Assembly (NCBI GenBank): GCA_001464055.1
Contig: LNET01000071.1
Coordinates: 1 to 46,024 of the forward strand
DNA length: 46,024 nt
Reading direction: 5' to 3'
Source: Burkholderiales bacterium Ga0077543
Lineage (GTDB): Bacteria; Pseudomonadota; Gammaproteobacteria; Burkholderiales; Burkholderiaceae_C
Position 1 is the stretch's first letter. Every line of letters begins with the position of its first letter. The notes under the pieces were generated by a model. The model did no database searches. It was given only the letters and a program-made list of their open reading frames with translations, and had not been told where the DNA came from. Positions 1 through 10,279 of the stretch are shown one piece after another. A program made the position numbers and the translations under genes.

Positions 1-50
1 CCTGCTCCAAGCACCGCCTTGGTTCGTGCCATGTCCTACCCGTCGTCGTG

Positions 51-79
51 TTGCGACGGTGGGGATTGTAGGTCAGAAT
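51..79 (+). promoter_or_regulatory. Candidate sigma-70 promoter for the tandem lipoprotein pair
   Basis: A TTGCGA element (51-56) and a CAGAAT element (74-79) lie 17 nt apart, each matching four of six consensus bases. Transcription would begin near 86, about 40 nt before the first lipoprotein start. The assignment is by eye and unsupported by comparison. Confidence 0.35.
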
Positions 80-124
80 AATCTAACCGAACAGTATTGC
101 CCCCTGACCCGCTGGATATTCATC

Positions 125-490
125 ATGTTCAAACGCTGCGTGCTGTTCCTGTTTCTGCTGGTCGCACTCAGCGGCTGTGGCGGTGGCGATGACGAGCCCA
201 AACGCGTGTGGGTCATCTCGGTCACCGGCGGTCCTGGTGGCGACCCGGGTGGTCTCAATGCGGAAGCGATACTTTTGACCATCCTGCGCTTGAGAATTCC
301 AATCTACGACACGAGCTGTGCATCCACCCCCATCGACATCACGAGCAGTTTTAATTCATTCATCATCCATCGATACCTGGTGTCAGAGGTCGACGCCCCC
401 GGTTTGCTGGCATCCGGAGTGTTCCGTGAGCGGGAGCCGTTCGAACAGGGGCGGCAGATCTTCGAGAACCCGTTGTGCAGATGGCGCTGA
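125..490 (+). CDS. Small putative lipoprotein, copy 1 of a tandem pair
   Basis: This 121-residue protein has a short hydrophobic N-terminus ending in a lipobox (ALSGC, Cys18), followed by a GGGDDEP linker typical of outer-membrane lipoproteins in this group. The frame is open further upstream to 26, but the ATG at 125 places the signal peptide at the N-terminus. The mature part has a Gly/Pro-rich stretch (GGPGGDPGG), the string RLRIPIYDTSC and a conserved end, FENPLC. I do not recognise the family and assign no function. The gene overlaps the next one, which encodes a near-duplicate. The two cysteines of the mature part (in DTSC and NPLC) could form a disulfide in the periplasm. Confidence 0.65.
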   Translation: MFKRCVLFLFLLVALSGCGGGDDEPKRVWVISVTGGPGGDPGGLNAEAILLTILRLRIPIYDTSCASTPIDITSSFNSFIIHRYLVSEVDAPGLLASGVFREREPFEQGRQIFENPLCRWR

Positions 491-858
491 ACCGGTTCAA
501 GCCTTTGCTCGCAGCGCTCACTGCACTCGCTGCACTCAGCGGCTGCGGCGGCGGCGACGACGAGCCGGACCGCGTTTGGGTCATCTCGGTAACGGGCAGC
601 CCTGGCGGCGACCCAGGTGGCGTCAGTGCGGAAGGGGTGCTTTTGTACATCCTGCGCCTGAGAATCCCCATCTACGACACGAGTTGCGCAACCACCCCCA
701 TCGACATAACGAGCAGTTTCAACTCACTCGGCATACGTCGGTATTTGGTGTCAGAGTTGGACGCCCCGGGCTTGTTGGCATCCGGACTGTTTCGCGAACG
801 TGAACCGTTCGAGCAGGGGCGGCAGATCTTCGAGAACCCACTGTGCGGTTGGCGCTGA
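164..858 (+). repeat. Tandem gene duplication, two 327-bp units
   Basis: Bases 164-490 and 532-858 align at a constant offset of 368 with no gap, ending at the two stop codons. By eye the encoded 108 residues differ at about 14 positions. Only the signal-peptide coding ends are unrelated, so each copy has a different export leader. Confidence 0.85.
481..858 (+). CDS. Small putative lipoprotein, copy 2 of a tandem pair
   Basis: This 125-residue protein has a signal peptide rich in Leu/Ala and a lipobox ALSGC (Cys22), then a GGGDDEP linker and the same mature domain as the preceding gene. The ATG at 481 lies inside the last codons of copy 1 (overlap 481-490), so translation is probably coupled. 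A GTG at 475 in the same frame is an alternative start adding two residues. The mature sequence keeps both cysteines, the IPIYDTSC string and the C-terminal NPLC seen in copy 1. The family is unknown to me. The gene ends 113 nt before the convergent uvrD stop. Confidence 0.7.
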   Translation: MALNRFKPLLAALTALAALSGCGGGDDEPDRVWVISVTGSPGGDPGGVSAEGVLLYILRLRIPIYDTSCATTPIDITSSFNSLGIRRYLVSELDAPGLLASGLFREREPFEQGRQIFENPLCGWR

Positions 859-883
859 CCGTGGCTCGGTCCAGCCATCCATA

Positions 884-901
884 CGGCACAGGACGGTGCC
901 G
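884..901. terminator. Weak hairpin between convergent genes
   Basis: CGGCAC (884-889) and GTGCCG (896-901) can form a six-base-pair stem with a six-base loop, downstream of the second lipoprotein gene and downstream of uvrD on the other strand. No T-run follows on either strand, so termination is uncertain. Confidence 0.25.
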
Positions 902-971
902 CTGACAAAAGTCGAATGCGCAGCAACCGGTGGGGGCGGCGACGCTCCACCGCCTTCCCGGCAGCAGCGCC

Positions 972-3359
972 TCAATCCACCGGCGTCAGCTTCGCAATCG
1001 CCAGCGCCAGCCACTTGCTGCCGTGGCGGCCGAACTGCACCTGGGCGCGGGCGTCGTTGCCCTGCCCTTCCAGCGTCGTGATCACGCCTTCGCCGAACTT
1101 GGTGTGGAACACCGTCTGCCCGGTGCGGAAGCCGCCCACGGTCTGGGCTGCCGCCATCGCCGCGGGCAGTGGCGTGTGCACCGCCGTGCGTGGCTCCACA
1201 CGCCCGGTGCCGACGATGCTGCCCAGACCGCTGCCGCGCTGCCAGGCCTGCTGGTATTCGCGGGCATAACCCGAGCCGAAGCCCTGGTTGCGCGGGGTGA
1301 TCCACTTCAATGCGGCTTCGGGCAGTTCGTCGATGAAGCGGCTTTTCACGTTGTAGCGGGTCTGGCCGTGCAGCATGCGCGTCTGGCTGAAGCTCAGGTA
1401 CAGGCGCTGGCGGGCGCGCGTGATGGCCACGTACATCAGCCGGCGTTCCTCTTCCACGCCGTCGGCGTCGTTCAGGCTCTGTTCGTGCGGGAACAGGCCT
1501 TCCTCGATGCCGGTGATGAACACCGCGTCGAATTCCAGCCCCTTGGCCGAATGCACCGTCATCAGCTGGATCGCGTCGGCCCCGGCCTGGGCCTGGTTGT
1601 CGCCGGCTTCCAGGCTGGCGTGGGTCAGGAACGCGGCCAGCGGCGACATGATCTCGCCAGTGTCGGCGTCGGGCACCGGCGCCGGGCCGCCGCCGGCCGC
1701 AGCGCCCTGCTCGTCCACCGGCAGGGCCACGGCGTCCTTGCCGAAGCCTTCCTGGGTGACGAAGCTTTCCGCGGCATTGACCAGTTCCTGCAGGTTCTCG
1801 ACCCGGTCCTGGCCTTCCTTGTCGGTCTTGTAGAACTCCAGCAGGCCGCTGTGCTGCAGCACCTGGTCGATGATCTCGCGCAGGGTCAGGCCCTGCGTGC
1901 TTTGCGTCGTGGCGTCGCGCAGCATCTCGATGATCTTCACGAAGCCCTGCAGGTTGGCGCCGGCCTTGCCCGCCACCGCGCCCACGCTCTGGTACAGGCT
2001 ACGGCCTGAATTGCGGGCGGCGTCCTGCAGGGTTTCGATGCTGCGCGCACCGATGCCGCGTGTGGGGAAGTTCACCACGCGCAGGAAGCTGGTGTCGTCG
2101 TTGGGGTTCTCGATCAGCCGCAGGTAGGCCAGCGCGTGCTTGATCTCCGCCCGCTCGAAGAAGCGCAGGCCACCGTACACGCGGTAGGGCACGCCGGCAT
2201 TGAACAGCGCGCTTTCGATGATGCGGCTTTGCGCATTGCTGCGGTACAGCAGCGCGATCTCGCTGCGCGGCATGCCGCAGCGGTGCAGCTGCTGGGCTTC
2301 TTCCAGGAACCACTGCGCCTCGGCGAAGTCGCTGGTCGACTCGAACACCCGCACCGGCTCGCCCGGGCCGGCTTCAGTGCGCAAGTTCTTTCCCAGGCGC
2401 TGGGTGTTGCGGCTGATGAGTTCGTTGGCGGCGTCCAGGATGTTGCCGTAGCTGCGGTAGTTCTGTTCCAGCTTCACGACGCGCTGCACGCGGTATTCGC
2501 GTTCGAAGTCGGCCATGTTGCCCACGCGCGCGCCGCGGAAGGCGTAGATGCTCTGGTCGTCGTCGCCCACGGCCAGCACCGACTGGCTGGACCCTGGCGG
2601 CGCCAGCATCTTCAACCAGGCGTACTGCAGCTTGTTCGTGTCCTGGAATTCGTCGACCAGCAGGTGGCGAAAGCGCAGCTGGTAGTGTTCGCGCAGGGGC
2701 GTGTTGTCGCGAAGCAGTTCGTAGGTGCGCAAAAGCAGTTCGGCGAAGTCGACCACGCCTTCGCGCTGGCACTGGTCTTCGTAGGCCTGGTAGATCTCGA
2801 CCAGCTTGCGCGTCTGCTCGTCGCGCACTTCCACGTCTTTCGGGCGCAGCCCGTCTTCCTTGCTGCCGGCGATGAACCAGCCCACCTGCTTCGGAACGAA
2901 GCGTTCCTCGTCCAGGTTCATGGCCTTGATGACACGCTTCACCGCGCTTTGCGAGTCGCTGCTGTCCAGGATCTGGAAGCCCTGGGGCAACGCCGCCATC
3001 TTCCAGTGCGCGCGCAGGAAGCGGTTGCACAGGCCGTGGAAGGTGCCGATCCACATGCCGCGCACGGGCACCGGCAGCATCGCGCCCAGCCGCGTGAGCA
3101 TCTCCTTGGCGGCCTTGTTGGTAAAGGTCACGGCCAGCACGCCGCCGGGCGAGACCTGGCCGGTCTGCATCAGCCAGGCAATGCGTGTGGTCAGCACCCG
3201 GGTCTTGCCCGAGCCGGCGCCGGCCAGGATAAGCGAGGGCACCGCCGGCAGCGTCACTGCCGCCAGCTGCTCTGGGTTCAGGCCGCGGAGCAAGGGCGAC
3301 GAGGTGTCGGGCGAGGCTGTGCCGGGTGGGGGATGGGTCTCGCCAATGTGCGCTTGCAT
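972..3359 (-). CDS. uvrD: UvrD/PcrA-type superfamily 1 DNA helicase
   Basis: This 795-residue ATP-dependent 3'-5' helicase belongs to nucleotide excision and mismatch repair and to clearance of stalled replication complexes. The Q-motif region (LNPEQLAAV, about residue 27) precedes Walker A GAGSGKT (47-53). Walker B/DEXX is VDEFQDTN with Asp236-Glu237. Downstream come the GDDDQSIYAFRGA, YRSYGNI and VHSAKGLEFDAVF motifs and ITRARQRLYLS. The last 55 residues (GGFRTGQTVFHTKFGEGVI) match the C-terminal Tudor-like tail of UvrD/PcrA that contacts RNA polymerase. Length is slightly above E. coli UvrD (720), explained by a longer N-terminus and insertions near residue 560. It is transcribed alone, convergent with the lipoprotein pair and divergent from the large oxidase gene. 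Confidence 0.95.
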   Translation of the reverse strand: MQAHIGETHPPPGTASPDTSSPLLRGLNPEQLAAVTLPAVPSLILAGAGSGKTRVLTTRIAWLMQTGQVSPGGVLAVTFTNKAAKEMLTRLGAMLPVPVRGMWIGTFHGLCNRFLRAHWKMAALPQGFQILDSSDSQSAVKRVIKAMNLDEERFVPKQVGWFIAGSKEDGLRPKDVEVRDEQTRKLVEIYQAYEDQCQREGVVDFAELLLRTYELLRDNTPLREHYQLRFRHLLVDEFQDTNKLQYAWLKMLAPPGSSQSVLAVGDDDQSIYAFRGARVGNMADFEREYRVQRVVKLEQNYRSYGNILDAANELISRNTQRLGKNLRTEAGPGEPVRVFESTSDFAEAQWFLEEAQQLHRCGMPRSEIALLYRSNAQSRIIESALFNAGVPYRVYGGLRFFERAEIKHALAYLRLIENPNDDTSFLRVVNFPTRGIGARSIETLQDAARNSGRSLYQSVGAVAGKAGANLQGFVKIIEMLRDATTQSTQGLTLREIIDQVLQHSGLLEFYKTDKEGQDRVENLQELVNAAESFVTQEGFGKDAVALPVDEQGAAAGGGPAPVPDADTGEIMSPLAAFLTHASLEAGDNQAQAGADAIQLMTVHSAKGLEFDAVFITGIEEGLFPHEQSLNDADGVEEERRLMYVAITRARQRLYLSFSQTRMLHGQTRYNVKSRFIDELPEAALKWITPRNQGFGSGYAREYQQAWQRGSGLGSIVGTGRVEPRTAVHTPLPAAMAAAQTVGGFRTGQTVFHTKFGEGVITTLEGQGNDARAQVQFGRHGSKWLALAIAKLTPVD

Positions 3360-3455
3360 TTTCGGATTCTAGGAGCGGCCAACTCTGGCGGCCCCGCGCA
3401 TCGGGGGATCACCTGCCTACCCAAATGGGCCTCCAAGGCAGACACTCTGTAACAG

Positions 3456-6400
3456 GTGAGCACCCTACCCGCACTGCCCATGCCCGCACGCCCGATCTGC
3501 CTGGCTGCATCCTGGTCAGGCTTGGCCGTGCTGCTGTTGCTCGCGGCCTGTGGTGGCGCAGAGTCTCCCGGTGGCAGCCCGGCAGAAGCCCTGGCCGCGG
3601 CCGCTCCGGCGTCTTCTGCTGAAGCCGACGGCCGGCGCCGGGTCCTCGCCATCCAGGGGCCGGAACGTTCACGCTGGTCGGCGCCTGTCGGCCTGGGGCT
3701 GGTGCCGGCGGCTGCGGCCAATCTCCCAGACGGCCGCGTGCTGCTGTGGTCCGCGCGCGACCGCTTCGAGTTCGGTGGCGACCTCGGGCTCACCTACACC
3801 GCCACGCTCAACCCGGCCACGGGCGCCGTCACCGAGCGGCTGGTGCAGGAAACGGTGCACGACATGTTCTGCCCGGGCACCAGCATCCTGCCCGACGGGC
3901 GGCTGCTGGTCAGCGGGGGCTCGTCGGCAGCGCGCACCAGCCTGTACGACCCGGTGGCCAACAGCTGGTCGGCGGGTGCGGCCATCACCATCCCGCGCGC
4001 CTATCACGCCAACACCGTGCTCGCCGACGGCTCGGTGTTCATGATCGGCGGTTCATGGGCCGGGGGCATCGGCGGCAAGCACGGTGAACTGTGGACGCAG
4101 GAAACCGGCTGGCGCACGCTGGACGGGGTGCGGGTGGACAGCATGCTCTCGCCCGACCCCAGCCGCGGCTTCGGCATGGACAGCCACTTCTGGCTGCTGC
4201 CCACGGGCGATGGCCGCGTGCTCTACGCCGGCCCGGGCGTGGAGATGCAGTGGATCGACGCCCGCGGCCTGGGCAGCGTGCAGCCCGCCGGCCGCCGCGC
4301 CGACGACGAAGTCAGCATCACCGGCAATGCCGTGATGTACGACGCCGGGCGTATCCTGAAGACCGGTGGCGCCACCAGCTACAGCGACAGCGAAGCCCAT
4401 GCCCACAGTGTGCTGCTGGAAGTGCAAGGTGGCACCGTCATGCCGCGGCGCATCGTCTCCATGGCCTACCGACGCGCCTTTCACAATTCGGTGGTGCTGC
4501 CCAATGGGCAGGTGGTCGTGGTCGGCGGGGCCACGCGCACCCTGGGCTTCAGCGATGCCTATGCGGTGATGGTGCCCGAGCTGTTCGACCCGGCCACCGA
4601 GAGCTTCACCCCGCTGCCGGCCCTGACCGTGCCACGCACCTACCACGGCGTGGCCTTGCTGCTGCCCGATGCGCGCGTGCTCGTCGCCGGCGGCGGCCTG
4701 TGCGGCGCCGGCTGCGAGGCCAACCACCCCGACTACCAGATCCTCAGCCCCTACTACCTGTTCAACGCCGACGGCAGCAGCGCCACGCGCCCGGTCATCA
4801 ACAGCGCGCCGGCGCAGGCCGTGCACGGCAGCACCATCAACGTCAGCACCAGCAGTGCGGTCACGGCCTTTTCCATCGTCCGCCTGTCGGCCGCCACCCA
4901 CGGCGTCAACAACGACCAGCGTCGGCTTTCGCTGGCCTTTCGCAGCCTGGGCAACAACAACTACCAGGTCGACATTCCCGGCAACCCCGGCTGGGCCGTG
5001 CCCGGGCCCTGGATGCTCTTTGCCAGCAATGCCGCGGGCACGCCCAGCGTGTCGCGCGCCCTGCGTATCCACGGCACCGGCGCACCGGCATTCACGCCGC
5101 CGGGCGACCAGATCCACACCCGCGGCATTCCCGTGGTGATGGACCTGCAGGCCACCGGCGCCACCGGCTTCGCGGCCACCGGCCTGCCGGCCGGGCTGGT
5201 CATCGACCCCACCACCGGCCGCATCCAGGGCACCCCGACGGCCGCCGGCACACGCACCGTCCAGGTCACCGCCAGCAACGCCGCGGGCGCCACCAGCTGG
5301 GAAATGAACTGGAGCATCCAGGACCCGGCGGGCGTGCGCTTCGTGCGGCTGGAGGCGGTGAGCGAAGTTTCCGGCGGACCTTCCGCGTCGATGGCCGAGT
5401 TCAACCTGCTCGACGCCAACGGCAACCCCTTGCCGCGCGCGGGCTGGCTGGTGCAGGCCTCCAGCGCCGAGACCTCGGCCGAAAACGGCAGCGCCAGCCT
5501 GGCCATCGACGGCAACCCGGCCACGGCCTGGCACAGCCAGATCCTGCCCACGCCCACCCCGCATCCCCACCGGTTCACGGTCGACCTGGGAAGCCCGCAG
5601 CGCATCAGCGGCCTGCGTTACCTGCCGCGCACGGGCGGGGGCAGCGGAACGGTGGCGCTGTGGCGGCTGCTCACCAGCGTCGACGGCGTCACCTGGAACC
5701 AGGTGCTGGCCAGCGGCGACCTGCGCGACCTGGGCAGCGCCGCCGAAGAGAAGACCGTCTACTTCAACCACCTGGCCCGCGGCGCGCCGGCCACGCAGTC
5801 CAGCACTTACGACGGCATCACCGGCGCGGGCAATGCCGTCGACGGCAACGCCGCCGGCAGCTACAGCGCCGGTTCGATGACCCACACCGCGGGCGGCGAG
5901 GCCAACCCCTGGTGGTCGGTCGACCTGGGCGGGCAGAAGGCGGTGCACGCCGTGCGGCTGTGGAACCGCACCGACTGCTGCGACCAGCGCCTGTCGAACT
6001 ACCACGTCTTCGTGGCCGCCAGCCCCATGGCCGGCCGCAGCCTGGCCGAACTGCTGGCCGACCCGGCGGTGCGCCGGGTCTCGGTGCCCGGCACCTCGGG
6101 CCGCATCACGACGCTGCCCATGGCCGCCAACGGCCGCTACGTGCGCGTGCAGCTGGCCACCAGCGACTACCTGCAGTTGGCCGAGGTGGAGGTGTTCGGG
6201 CGCAATGCCGGCAATTCGCCGCCGCTGCTGACGACCCCGAGCGCACAGACCAGCACCCAGGGTCTGAGCGCGAGCCTGGACCTGTTCGCCAGTGACCCCG
6301 ACGGCCACGCGTTGAGCTGGCAGGCCAGCGGCTTGCCGCCTGGCCTGAGCCTGAACACCGCCAGCGGCCGGATCAGCGGGGTGCCCACCACGGCGGGCGG

Positions 6401-9068
6401 CTACAACGTCCAGGTGTCCGTCAGCGACGGGCAGGGCGGCAACACCACGGCCAGCTTCGCCTGGACGGTACAGGCCACGGCAACCACCGTGGCACCCGTG
6501 GCCGCACCGGCCATCGTGGCCGGTGCCAGCGCCAGCTACACCGCCACCGCCACCGGCAGCGGGCTGCAATACAGCTGGGACTTCGGCGACGGCAGCCCAG
6601 CCACGCCCTTCAGCACCAACCCGAGCATCACGCGCGCCTTTGGCCTTGCCGGCATCTACACCGTCACGCTCAGCGTGCGCAACAGCGCGGGCACCATCAC
6701 CACCCACCGCTTCTACCAGGCCGTGCAACCCGGGGCGAACGGTGCGCGGGCGCCCGCGTCCAGCACCGTGGCGGTGGAAACGCGCAGCAATGCCAGCGCG
6801 CGGCTGTGGGTGGTGAACACCGACAACGACAGCGTCACCGTCTTCGACCTGGCAACAAATGCCCGGGTGGCCGAGATCAACGTCGGTGCGCGCCCGCGCA
6901 GCCTGGCGGTGGCTGGCAATGGCCGGGTGTGGGTGGTTAATGGCGGGCCGGCCAGCATCAGCCTGATCAACACCAGCACGCTCACCGTCGCCCAGACCAT
7001 CGCCCTGCCCGCGGCATCGCAACCCTGGGGCCTGGTGCTGGCCGGCGATGGCAGCGCCTTCGTTGCGCTGGAAGCCACTGGACGGGTCCTGAAACTGGCC
7101 AGCACCGGCACGGTCAGCGCCAACGTGGCCGTGGCCGGTGCCCGCCACCTGGGCCTCAGCGCAGACGGCACGCGGCTGCTGGTCTCGCGCTTCATCACCG
7201 CACCGCAACCAGGCGAAGCCACTGCCAGCGTGCAGACGACGCTGGGCGCCACGCCCACTGGCGGCGAAGTGGTCGAGCTCAGCCCCAGCAACCTGGCCGA
7301 GCGCCGGCGCTTCACGCTGCGCTTCGGCACCGCACCCGACACCACCATCGGTGGCCGCGGCGTGCCCAACTACCTGGGCGCAGCCGCGATCGCACCCGAC
7401 GGGCGCAGCGCCTGGGTGCCTTCGAAGCAGGACAACATCCAGCGTGGCACGCTGCGCGGCGGCAGCACCCAGAACCTGGATTTCCAGACCACGGTGCGCG
7501 CCATCAGTTCGCGCCTGGACCTGGTGGCCCAGGCCGAAGACTTCGCCGGCCGCATCGACCACGACAACGCCGGGGTCGCCAGCGCAGCGGTCTACCACCC
7601 GGGCGGCGCCTACCTGTTCGTGGCCCTGGAAACCAACCGGCAGGTGGCCGTGCTCGACGCCAACGGCAAGCGCGAGCTGTTCCGCATCAATGTCGGTCGT
7701 GCGCCGCAGGGGCTGGTGCTGGCACCCGACGGCCGCCGCCTGCTGGTGCACAACTTCATGGACCGCAGCGTCAGCAGCATCCAGCTCGCGCAACTGCTCG
7801 ACCGCGGACTGAGCAACCTGCCAGCGGCGCAAACACTGAACGCCGTGGCCAGCGAGAGGCTGCCGGCCAACGTGCTGCGCGGCAAGCAGTTCTTCTACGA
7901 CGCGCGCGACATCCGCCTGGCACGAGACAGCTACATCAGCTGCGCCAGCTGCCACAACGACGGCGGGCAGGATGGCCGCACCTGGGACTTCACCGGCTTC
8001 GGCGAAGGCCTGCGCAACACCGTCGCGCTGCGGGGCCGCGCCGGCAGCGTGGGCGGCCATGGTCGACAGCACTGGACCGGCAACTTCGACGAGGTGCAGG
8101 ACTTCGAAGCCCAGATCCGCAGCCTGGCCGGCGGCACCGGGCTGATGAGCAATGCCCAGTTCCAGACAGGCACGCGCAGCCAGCCCCTGGGCGACGCCAA
8201 GGCCGGGGTCAGTGCCGACCTGGACGCGCTGGCCGCCTACGTCAACTCGCTGACTGAATTCGACCCCAGCCCCTGGCGCCTGAACGGCGTGCTCTCGGCC
8301 GCCGCCAGCACCGGCCAGGTGCTGTTCGCCAGCCGCTGTGCCAGCTGCCACGGTGGCAACGCCTTCACCGACAGCGCCGGCAACACCTTGCGCAACGTCG
8401 GCACCCTGAAGCCCGGCAGCGGCCAGCGCCTGGGTGCCGCGTTGACGGGCCTGGACACGCCCACCCTTCGCGACGCCTGGGCCACCGCGCCCTACCTTCA
8501 CGACGGATCGGCGGCGACGCTGGAAGACGCCATCCGCGCCCACACCAGCCTGAACCTGCCGGCGGCGGAGGTCGCGCCGCTGGCCGCCTTCGTGCGCGAG
8601 ATGGGCAGCGCGCAAGCAGTCGTGGCGCCTGTCGTGCCTGCCAGCAACGGGCTGAAGGGCGAGTACTTCAGCAACATCGCGCTGGAAGGCAGCCCGGTGC
8701 TGGTGCGCAATGAAGCCATCGACTTCAACTGGGGTACGGGGTCCCCGGGTGCAGGGGTGCCGGTCGACCAGTTCTCGGTGCGCTGGTCGGGCACCGTCAT
8801 CCCCACAGCCACCGGCAGCTGGCGTTTCCAGACCACGGCCGACGACGGTGTGCGCCTGTGGGTGAACAACGTGCGCGTCGTCAACAACTGGGTTTCGCAA
8901 GCGCCCACCACCACCACCACCAGCAACATCAGCCTCACCGCAGGTGTTCCGGCCACGATCCGCGTGGAGTACTTCGAGAACGGCTTTGGGGCCGAAGTCC
9001 GGCTGCGTTGGCGCCCACCGGGCAGCAGCAGCTTCGTCATCGTGCCGCCAACCCAGTTGCGGCCATGA
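3456..9068 (+). CDS. Giant lipoprotein: galactose-oxidase-like domain, discoidin, PKD, YVTN propeller, diheme peroxidase, PA14
   Basis: This 1870-residue exported protein has a signal peptide with lipobox LAAC (Cys32). The start is GTG 3456; ATG 3480 is an alternative. Residues ~90-430 are a kelch propeller and ~440-545 the DUF1929 domain of copper radical oxidases. The galactose oxidase active site is intact: Cys139 (MFCPG) and Tyr183 for the Tyr-Cys cofactor, Trp201 (GGSWAGG), Tyr396-His397 (RTYHG) and His482 ([11 protein letters not shown]). Then come a putative Ig domain (~550-625), two F5/8C discoidin-type domains (~630-910), a second putative Ig domain (~920-1005), PKD (~1010-1090) and a YVTN propeller (~1110-1440). 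A MauG/CcpA-like region has two CASCH haem sites (Cys1496 and Cys1628) and a PYLHDGS motif. PA14 is C-terminal (~1735-1868). Predicted chemistry is oxidation of a sugar or aldehyde with H2O2 release, plus haem peroxidase activity. The substrate is unknown. Confidence 0.85.
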   Translation: MSTLPALPMPARPICLAASWSGLAVLLLLAACGGAESPGGSPAEALAAAAPASSAEADGRRRVLAIQGPERSRWSAPVGLGLVPAAAANLPDGRVLLWSARDRFEFGGDLGLTYTATLNPATGAVTERLVQETVHDMFCPGTSILPDGRLLVSGGSSAARTSLYDPVANSWSAGAAITIPRAYHANTVLADGSVFMIGGSWAGGIGGKHGELWTQETGWRTLDGVRVDSMLSPDPSRGFGMDSHFWLLPTGDGRVLYAGPGVEMQWIDARGLGSVQPAGRRADDEVSITGNAVMYDAGRILKTGGATSYSDSEAHAHSVLLEVQGGTVMPRRIVSMAYRRAFHNSVVLPNGQVVVVGGATRTLGFSDAYAVMVPELFDPATESFTPLPALTVPRTYHGVALLLPDARVLVAGGGLCGAGCEANHPDYQILSPYYLFNADGSSATRPVINSAPAQAVHGSTINVSTSSAVTAFSIVRLSAATHGVNNDQRRLSLAFRSLGNNNYQVDIPGNPGWAVPGPWMLFASNAAGTPSVSRALRIHGTGAPAFTPPGDQIHTRGIPVVMDLQATGATGFAATGLPAGLVIDPTTGRIQGTPTAAGTRTVQVTASNAAGATSWEMNWSIQDPAGVRFVRLEAVSEVSGGPSASMAEFNLLDANGNPLPRAGWLVQASSAETSAENGSASLAIDGNPATAWHSQILPTPTPHPHRFTVDLGSPQRISGLRYLPRTGGGSGTVALWRLLTSVDGVTWNQVLASGDLRDLGSAAEEKTVYFNHLARGAPATQSSTYDGITGAGNAVDGNAAGSYSAGSMTHTAGGEANPWWSVDLGGQKAVHAVRLWNRTDCCDQRLSNYHVFVAASPMAGRSLAELLADPAVRRVSVPGTSGRITTLPMAANGRYVRVQLATSDYLQLAEVEVFGRNAGNSPPLLTTPSAQTSTQGLSASLDLFASDPDGHALSWQASGLPPGLSLNTASGRISGVPTTAGGYNVQVSVSDGQGGNTTASFAWTVQATATTVAPVAAPAIVAGASASYTATATGSGLQYSWDFGDGSPATPFSTNPSITRAFGLAGIYTVTLSVRNSAGTITTHRFYQAVQPGANGARAPASSTVAVETRSNASARLWVVNTDNDSVTVFDLATNARVAEINVGARPRSLAVAGNGRVWVVNGGPASISLINTSTLTVAQTIALPAASQPWGLVLAGDGSAFVALEATGRVLKLASTGTVSANVAVAGARHLGLSADGTRLLVSRFITAPQPGEATASVQTTLGATPTGGEVVELSPSNLAERRRFTLRFGTAPDTTIGGRGVPNYLGAAAIAPDGRSAWVPSKQDNIQRGTLRGGSTQNLDFQTTVRAISSRLDLVAQAEDFAGRIDHDNAGVASAAVYHPGGAYLFVALETNRQVAVLDANGKRELFRINVGRAPQGLVLAPDGRRLLVHNFMDRSVSSIQLAQLLDRGLSNLPAAQTLNAVASERLPANVLRGKQFFYDARDIRLARDSYISCASCHNDGGQDGRTWDFTGFGEGLRNTVALRGRAGSVGGHGRQHWTGNFDEVQDFEAQIRSLAGGTGLMSNAQFQTGTRSQPLGDAKAGVSADLDALAAYVNSLTEFDPSPWRLNGVLSAAASTGQVLFASRCASCHGGNAFTDSAGNTLRNVGTLKPGSGQRLGAALTGLDTPTLRDAWATAPYLHDGSAATLEDAIRAHTSLNLPAAEVAPLAAFVREMGSAQAVVAPVVPASNGLKGEYFSNIALEGSPVLVRNEAIDFNWGTGSPGAGVPVDQFSVRWSGTVIPTATGSWRFQTTADDGVRLWVNNVRVVNNWVSQAPTTTTTSNISLTAGVPATIRVEYFENGFGAEVRLRWRPPGSSSFVIVPPTQLRP

Positions 9069-9169
9069 AGCCGCCCACGCGCGTGCGCGCCCTGGTCCTG
9101 GCCCTGGTGCTGGCCGGTGCGGTGGCCAAGCTGGGCGTGCTGGGCTGGGCCCTGGGCCGACTGGCCTGA
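9065..9169 (+). CDS. Possible 34-residue single-TM peptide, coupled to the oxidase gene
   Basis: The ATG at 9065 overlaps the oxidase stop codon in an ATGA arrangement, which favours coupled translation. The product starts [18 protein letters not shown], with basic residues followed by a hydrophobic stretch over most of its length, so it would be a membrane peptide. There is no further homology to lean on, and short hydrophobic frames occur by chance in GC-rich DNA. Confidence 0.3.
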   Translation: MKPPTRVRALVLALVLAGAVAKLGVLGWALGRLA

Positions 9170-9246
9170 TCAACCCAGGGCAGCGCTGGCGACGCCGGCG
9201 CACCGCTATGCTGCTGGCCAGCGCCACAGCACGAGGAAACGGCCGT

Positions 9247-10224
9247 ATGGAAATCTTCGACTACGACAACATCCTGCTGTTGCCGCGCAAGTGCGTGGTG
9301 GACAGCCGCAGCCAGTGCGACACCTCGGTCATGTTCGGTGGCCGCCGCTTCGTGCTGCCGGTGGTGCCTGCCAACATGAAGACCGTGATCGACGAGGCCA
9401 TCAGCGAAACCCTGGCGGCCCAGGGCTACTTCTACGTGATGCACCGCTTCGACCTGGATACCCTGGCCTATGCCCGGCGCATGCGCGAGAAGAACCTCTA
9501 CGTGTCGATCTCGTCGGGCGTGAAGCCTGCCGACTTCGCCGTGATCGACGAACTGGCCAGCAGCGGTCTGGGCGCCGACTACGTCACCATCGACATCGCC
9601 CACGGCCATGCCGACAGCGTCAAGCGCGCCATCGAGCACATCAAGGCCCGGCTGCCGCAGGCCTTCGTGATTGCCGGCAACGTGGCCACGCCCGAGGCGG
9701 TGATCGACCTCGAGAACTGGGGCGCCGACGCCACCAAGGTGGGCGTGGGCCCGGGCAAGGTCTGCATCACCAAGCTGAAGACAGGCTTCGGCACCGGCGG
9801 CTGGCAGCTCAGCGCGCTGAAGTGGTGCGCACGCGTGGCGACCAAGCCGATCATTGCCGACGGTGGCATCCGCCACCACGGCGACATTGCCAAGAGCGTG
9901 CGCTTCGGCGCGGCAATGGTGATGGTGGGCTCGCTGTTCGCGGGGCACGAGGAATCGCCCGGCGCCACGGTGGAAGTGGACGGCCGCCGCTACAAGGAAT
10001 ACTACGGTTCGGCCAGCGACTTCAACAAGGGCGAGTACAAGCACGTCGAGGGCAAGCGCATCCTCGAGCCGATCAAGGGCCGTCTGGCCGACACGCTGCG
10101 CGAAATGCACGAGGACGTGCAGAGCAGCATCAGCTATGCCGGCGGGCGCGTGCTGGGCGACCTGAAGAAGGTCAACTACGTGGTGCTGGGCGGCGAGAAC
10201 GCGGGGGAGCACCTGTTCATGTGA
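9247..10224 (+). CDS. guaC: GMP reductase
   Basis: This 325-residue enzyme converts GMP to IMP and ammonia with NADPH, in the cytoplasmic purine salvage pathway. It has the IMPDH/GMPR TIM-barrel pattern: the N-terminal [21 protein letters not shown] near residue 45, and the phosphate-binding/catalytic loop [11 protein letters not shown] with Cys173, followed by [14 protein letters not shown]. The segment [14 protein letters not shown] matches the mobile flap of GuaC. There is no CBS domain insert, which separates it from IMP dehydrogenase. Length agrees with the short bacterial GuaC type (about 325). The ATG at 9247 is chosen because AGGA lies about 10 nt upstream and the family N-terminus starts here. 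It is convergent with the caspase gene; the 55-nt gap holds the palindrome GGATGCATCC (10227-10236). Confidence 0.93.
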   Translation: MEIFDYDNILLLPRKCVVDSRSQCDTSVMFGGRRFVLPVVPANMKTVIDEAISETLAAQGYFYVMHRFDLDTLAYARRMREKNLYVSISSGVKPADFAVIDELASSGLGADYVTIDIAHGHADSVKRAIEHIKARLPQAFVIAGNVATPEAVIDLENWGADATKVGVGPGKVCITKLKTGFGTGGWQLSALKWCARVATKPIIADGGIRHHGDIAKSVRFGAAMVMVGSLFAGHEESPGATVEVDGRRYKEYYGSASDFNKGEYKHVEGKRILEPIKGRLADTLREMHEDVQSSISYAGGRVLGDLKKVNYVVLGGENAGEHLFM

Positions 10225-10279
10225 TCGGATGCATCCTGCTGTGCGACCAGTCTGTGAGCCATGAGCACTTTGGGAAAAG

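Noticed and set aside
930..3452. Plus-strand open frames opposite uvrD
   Set aside because: They show antisense composition with no recognisable motif; uvrD accounts for the region fully.
4053..9227. A very long open frame on the minus strand opposite the giant oxidase gene
   Set aside because: Its product is rich in Gly/Ala/Arg/His/Gln without domains, as expected of an antisense frame under strong GC bias at third codon positions. The plus-strand frame carries clear domains.
10227..10236. Perfect 10-bp palindrome GGATGCATCC after guaC, considered as terminator or attachment site
   Set aside because: It has no loop or T-run and no second copy was seen at the other end of the accessory block.
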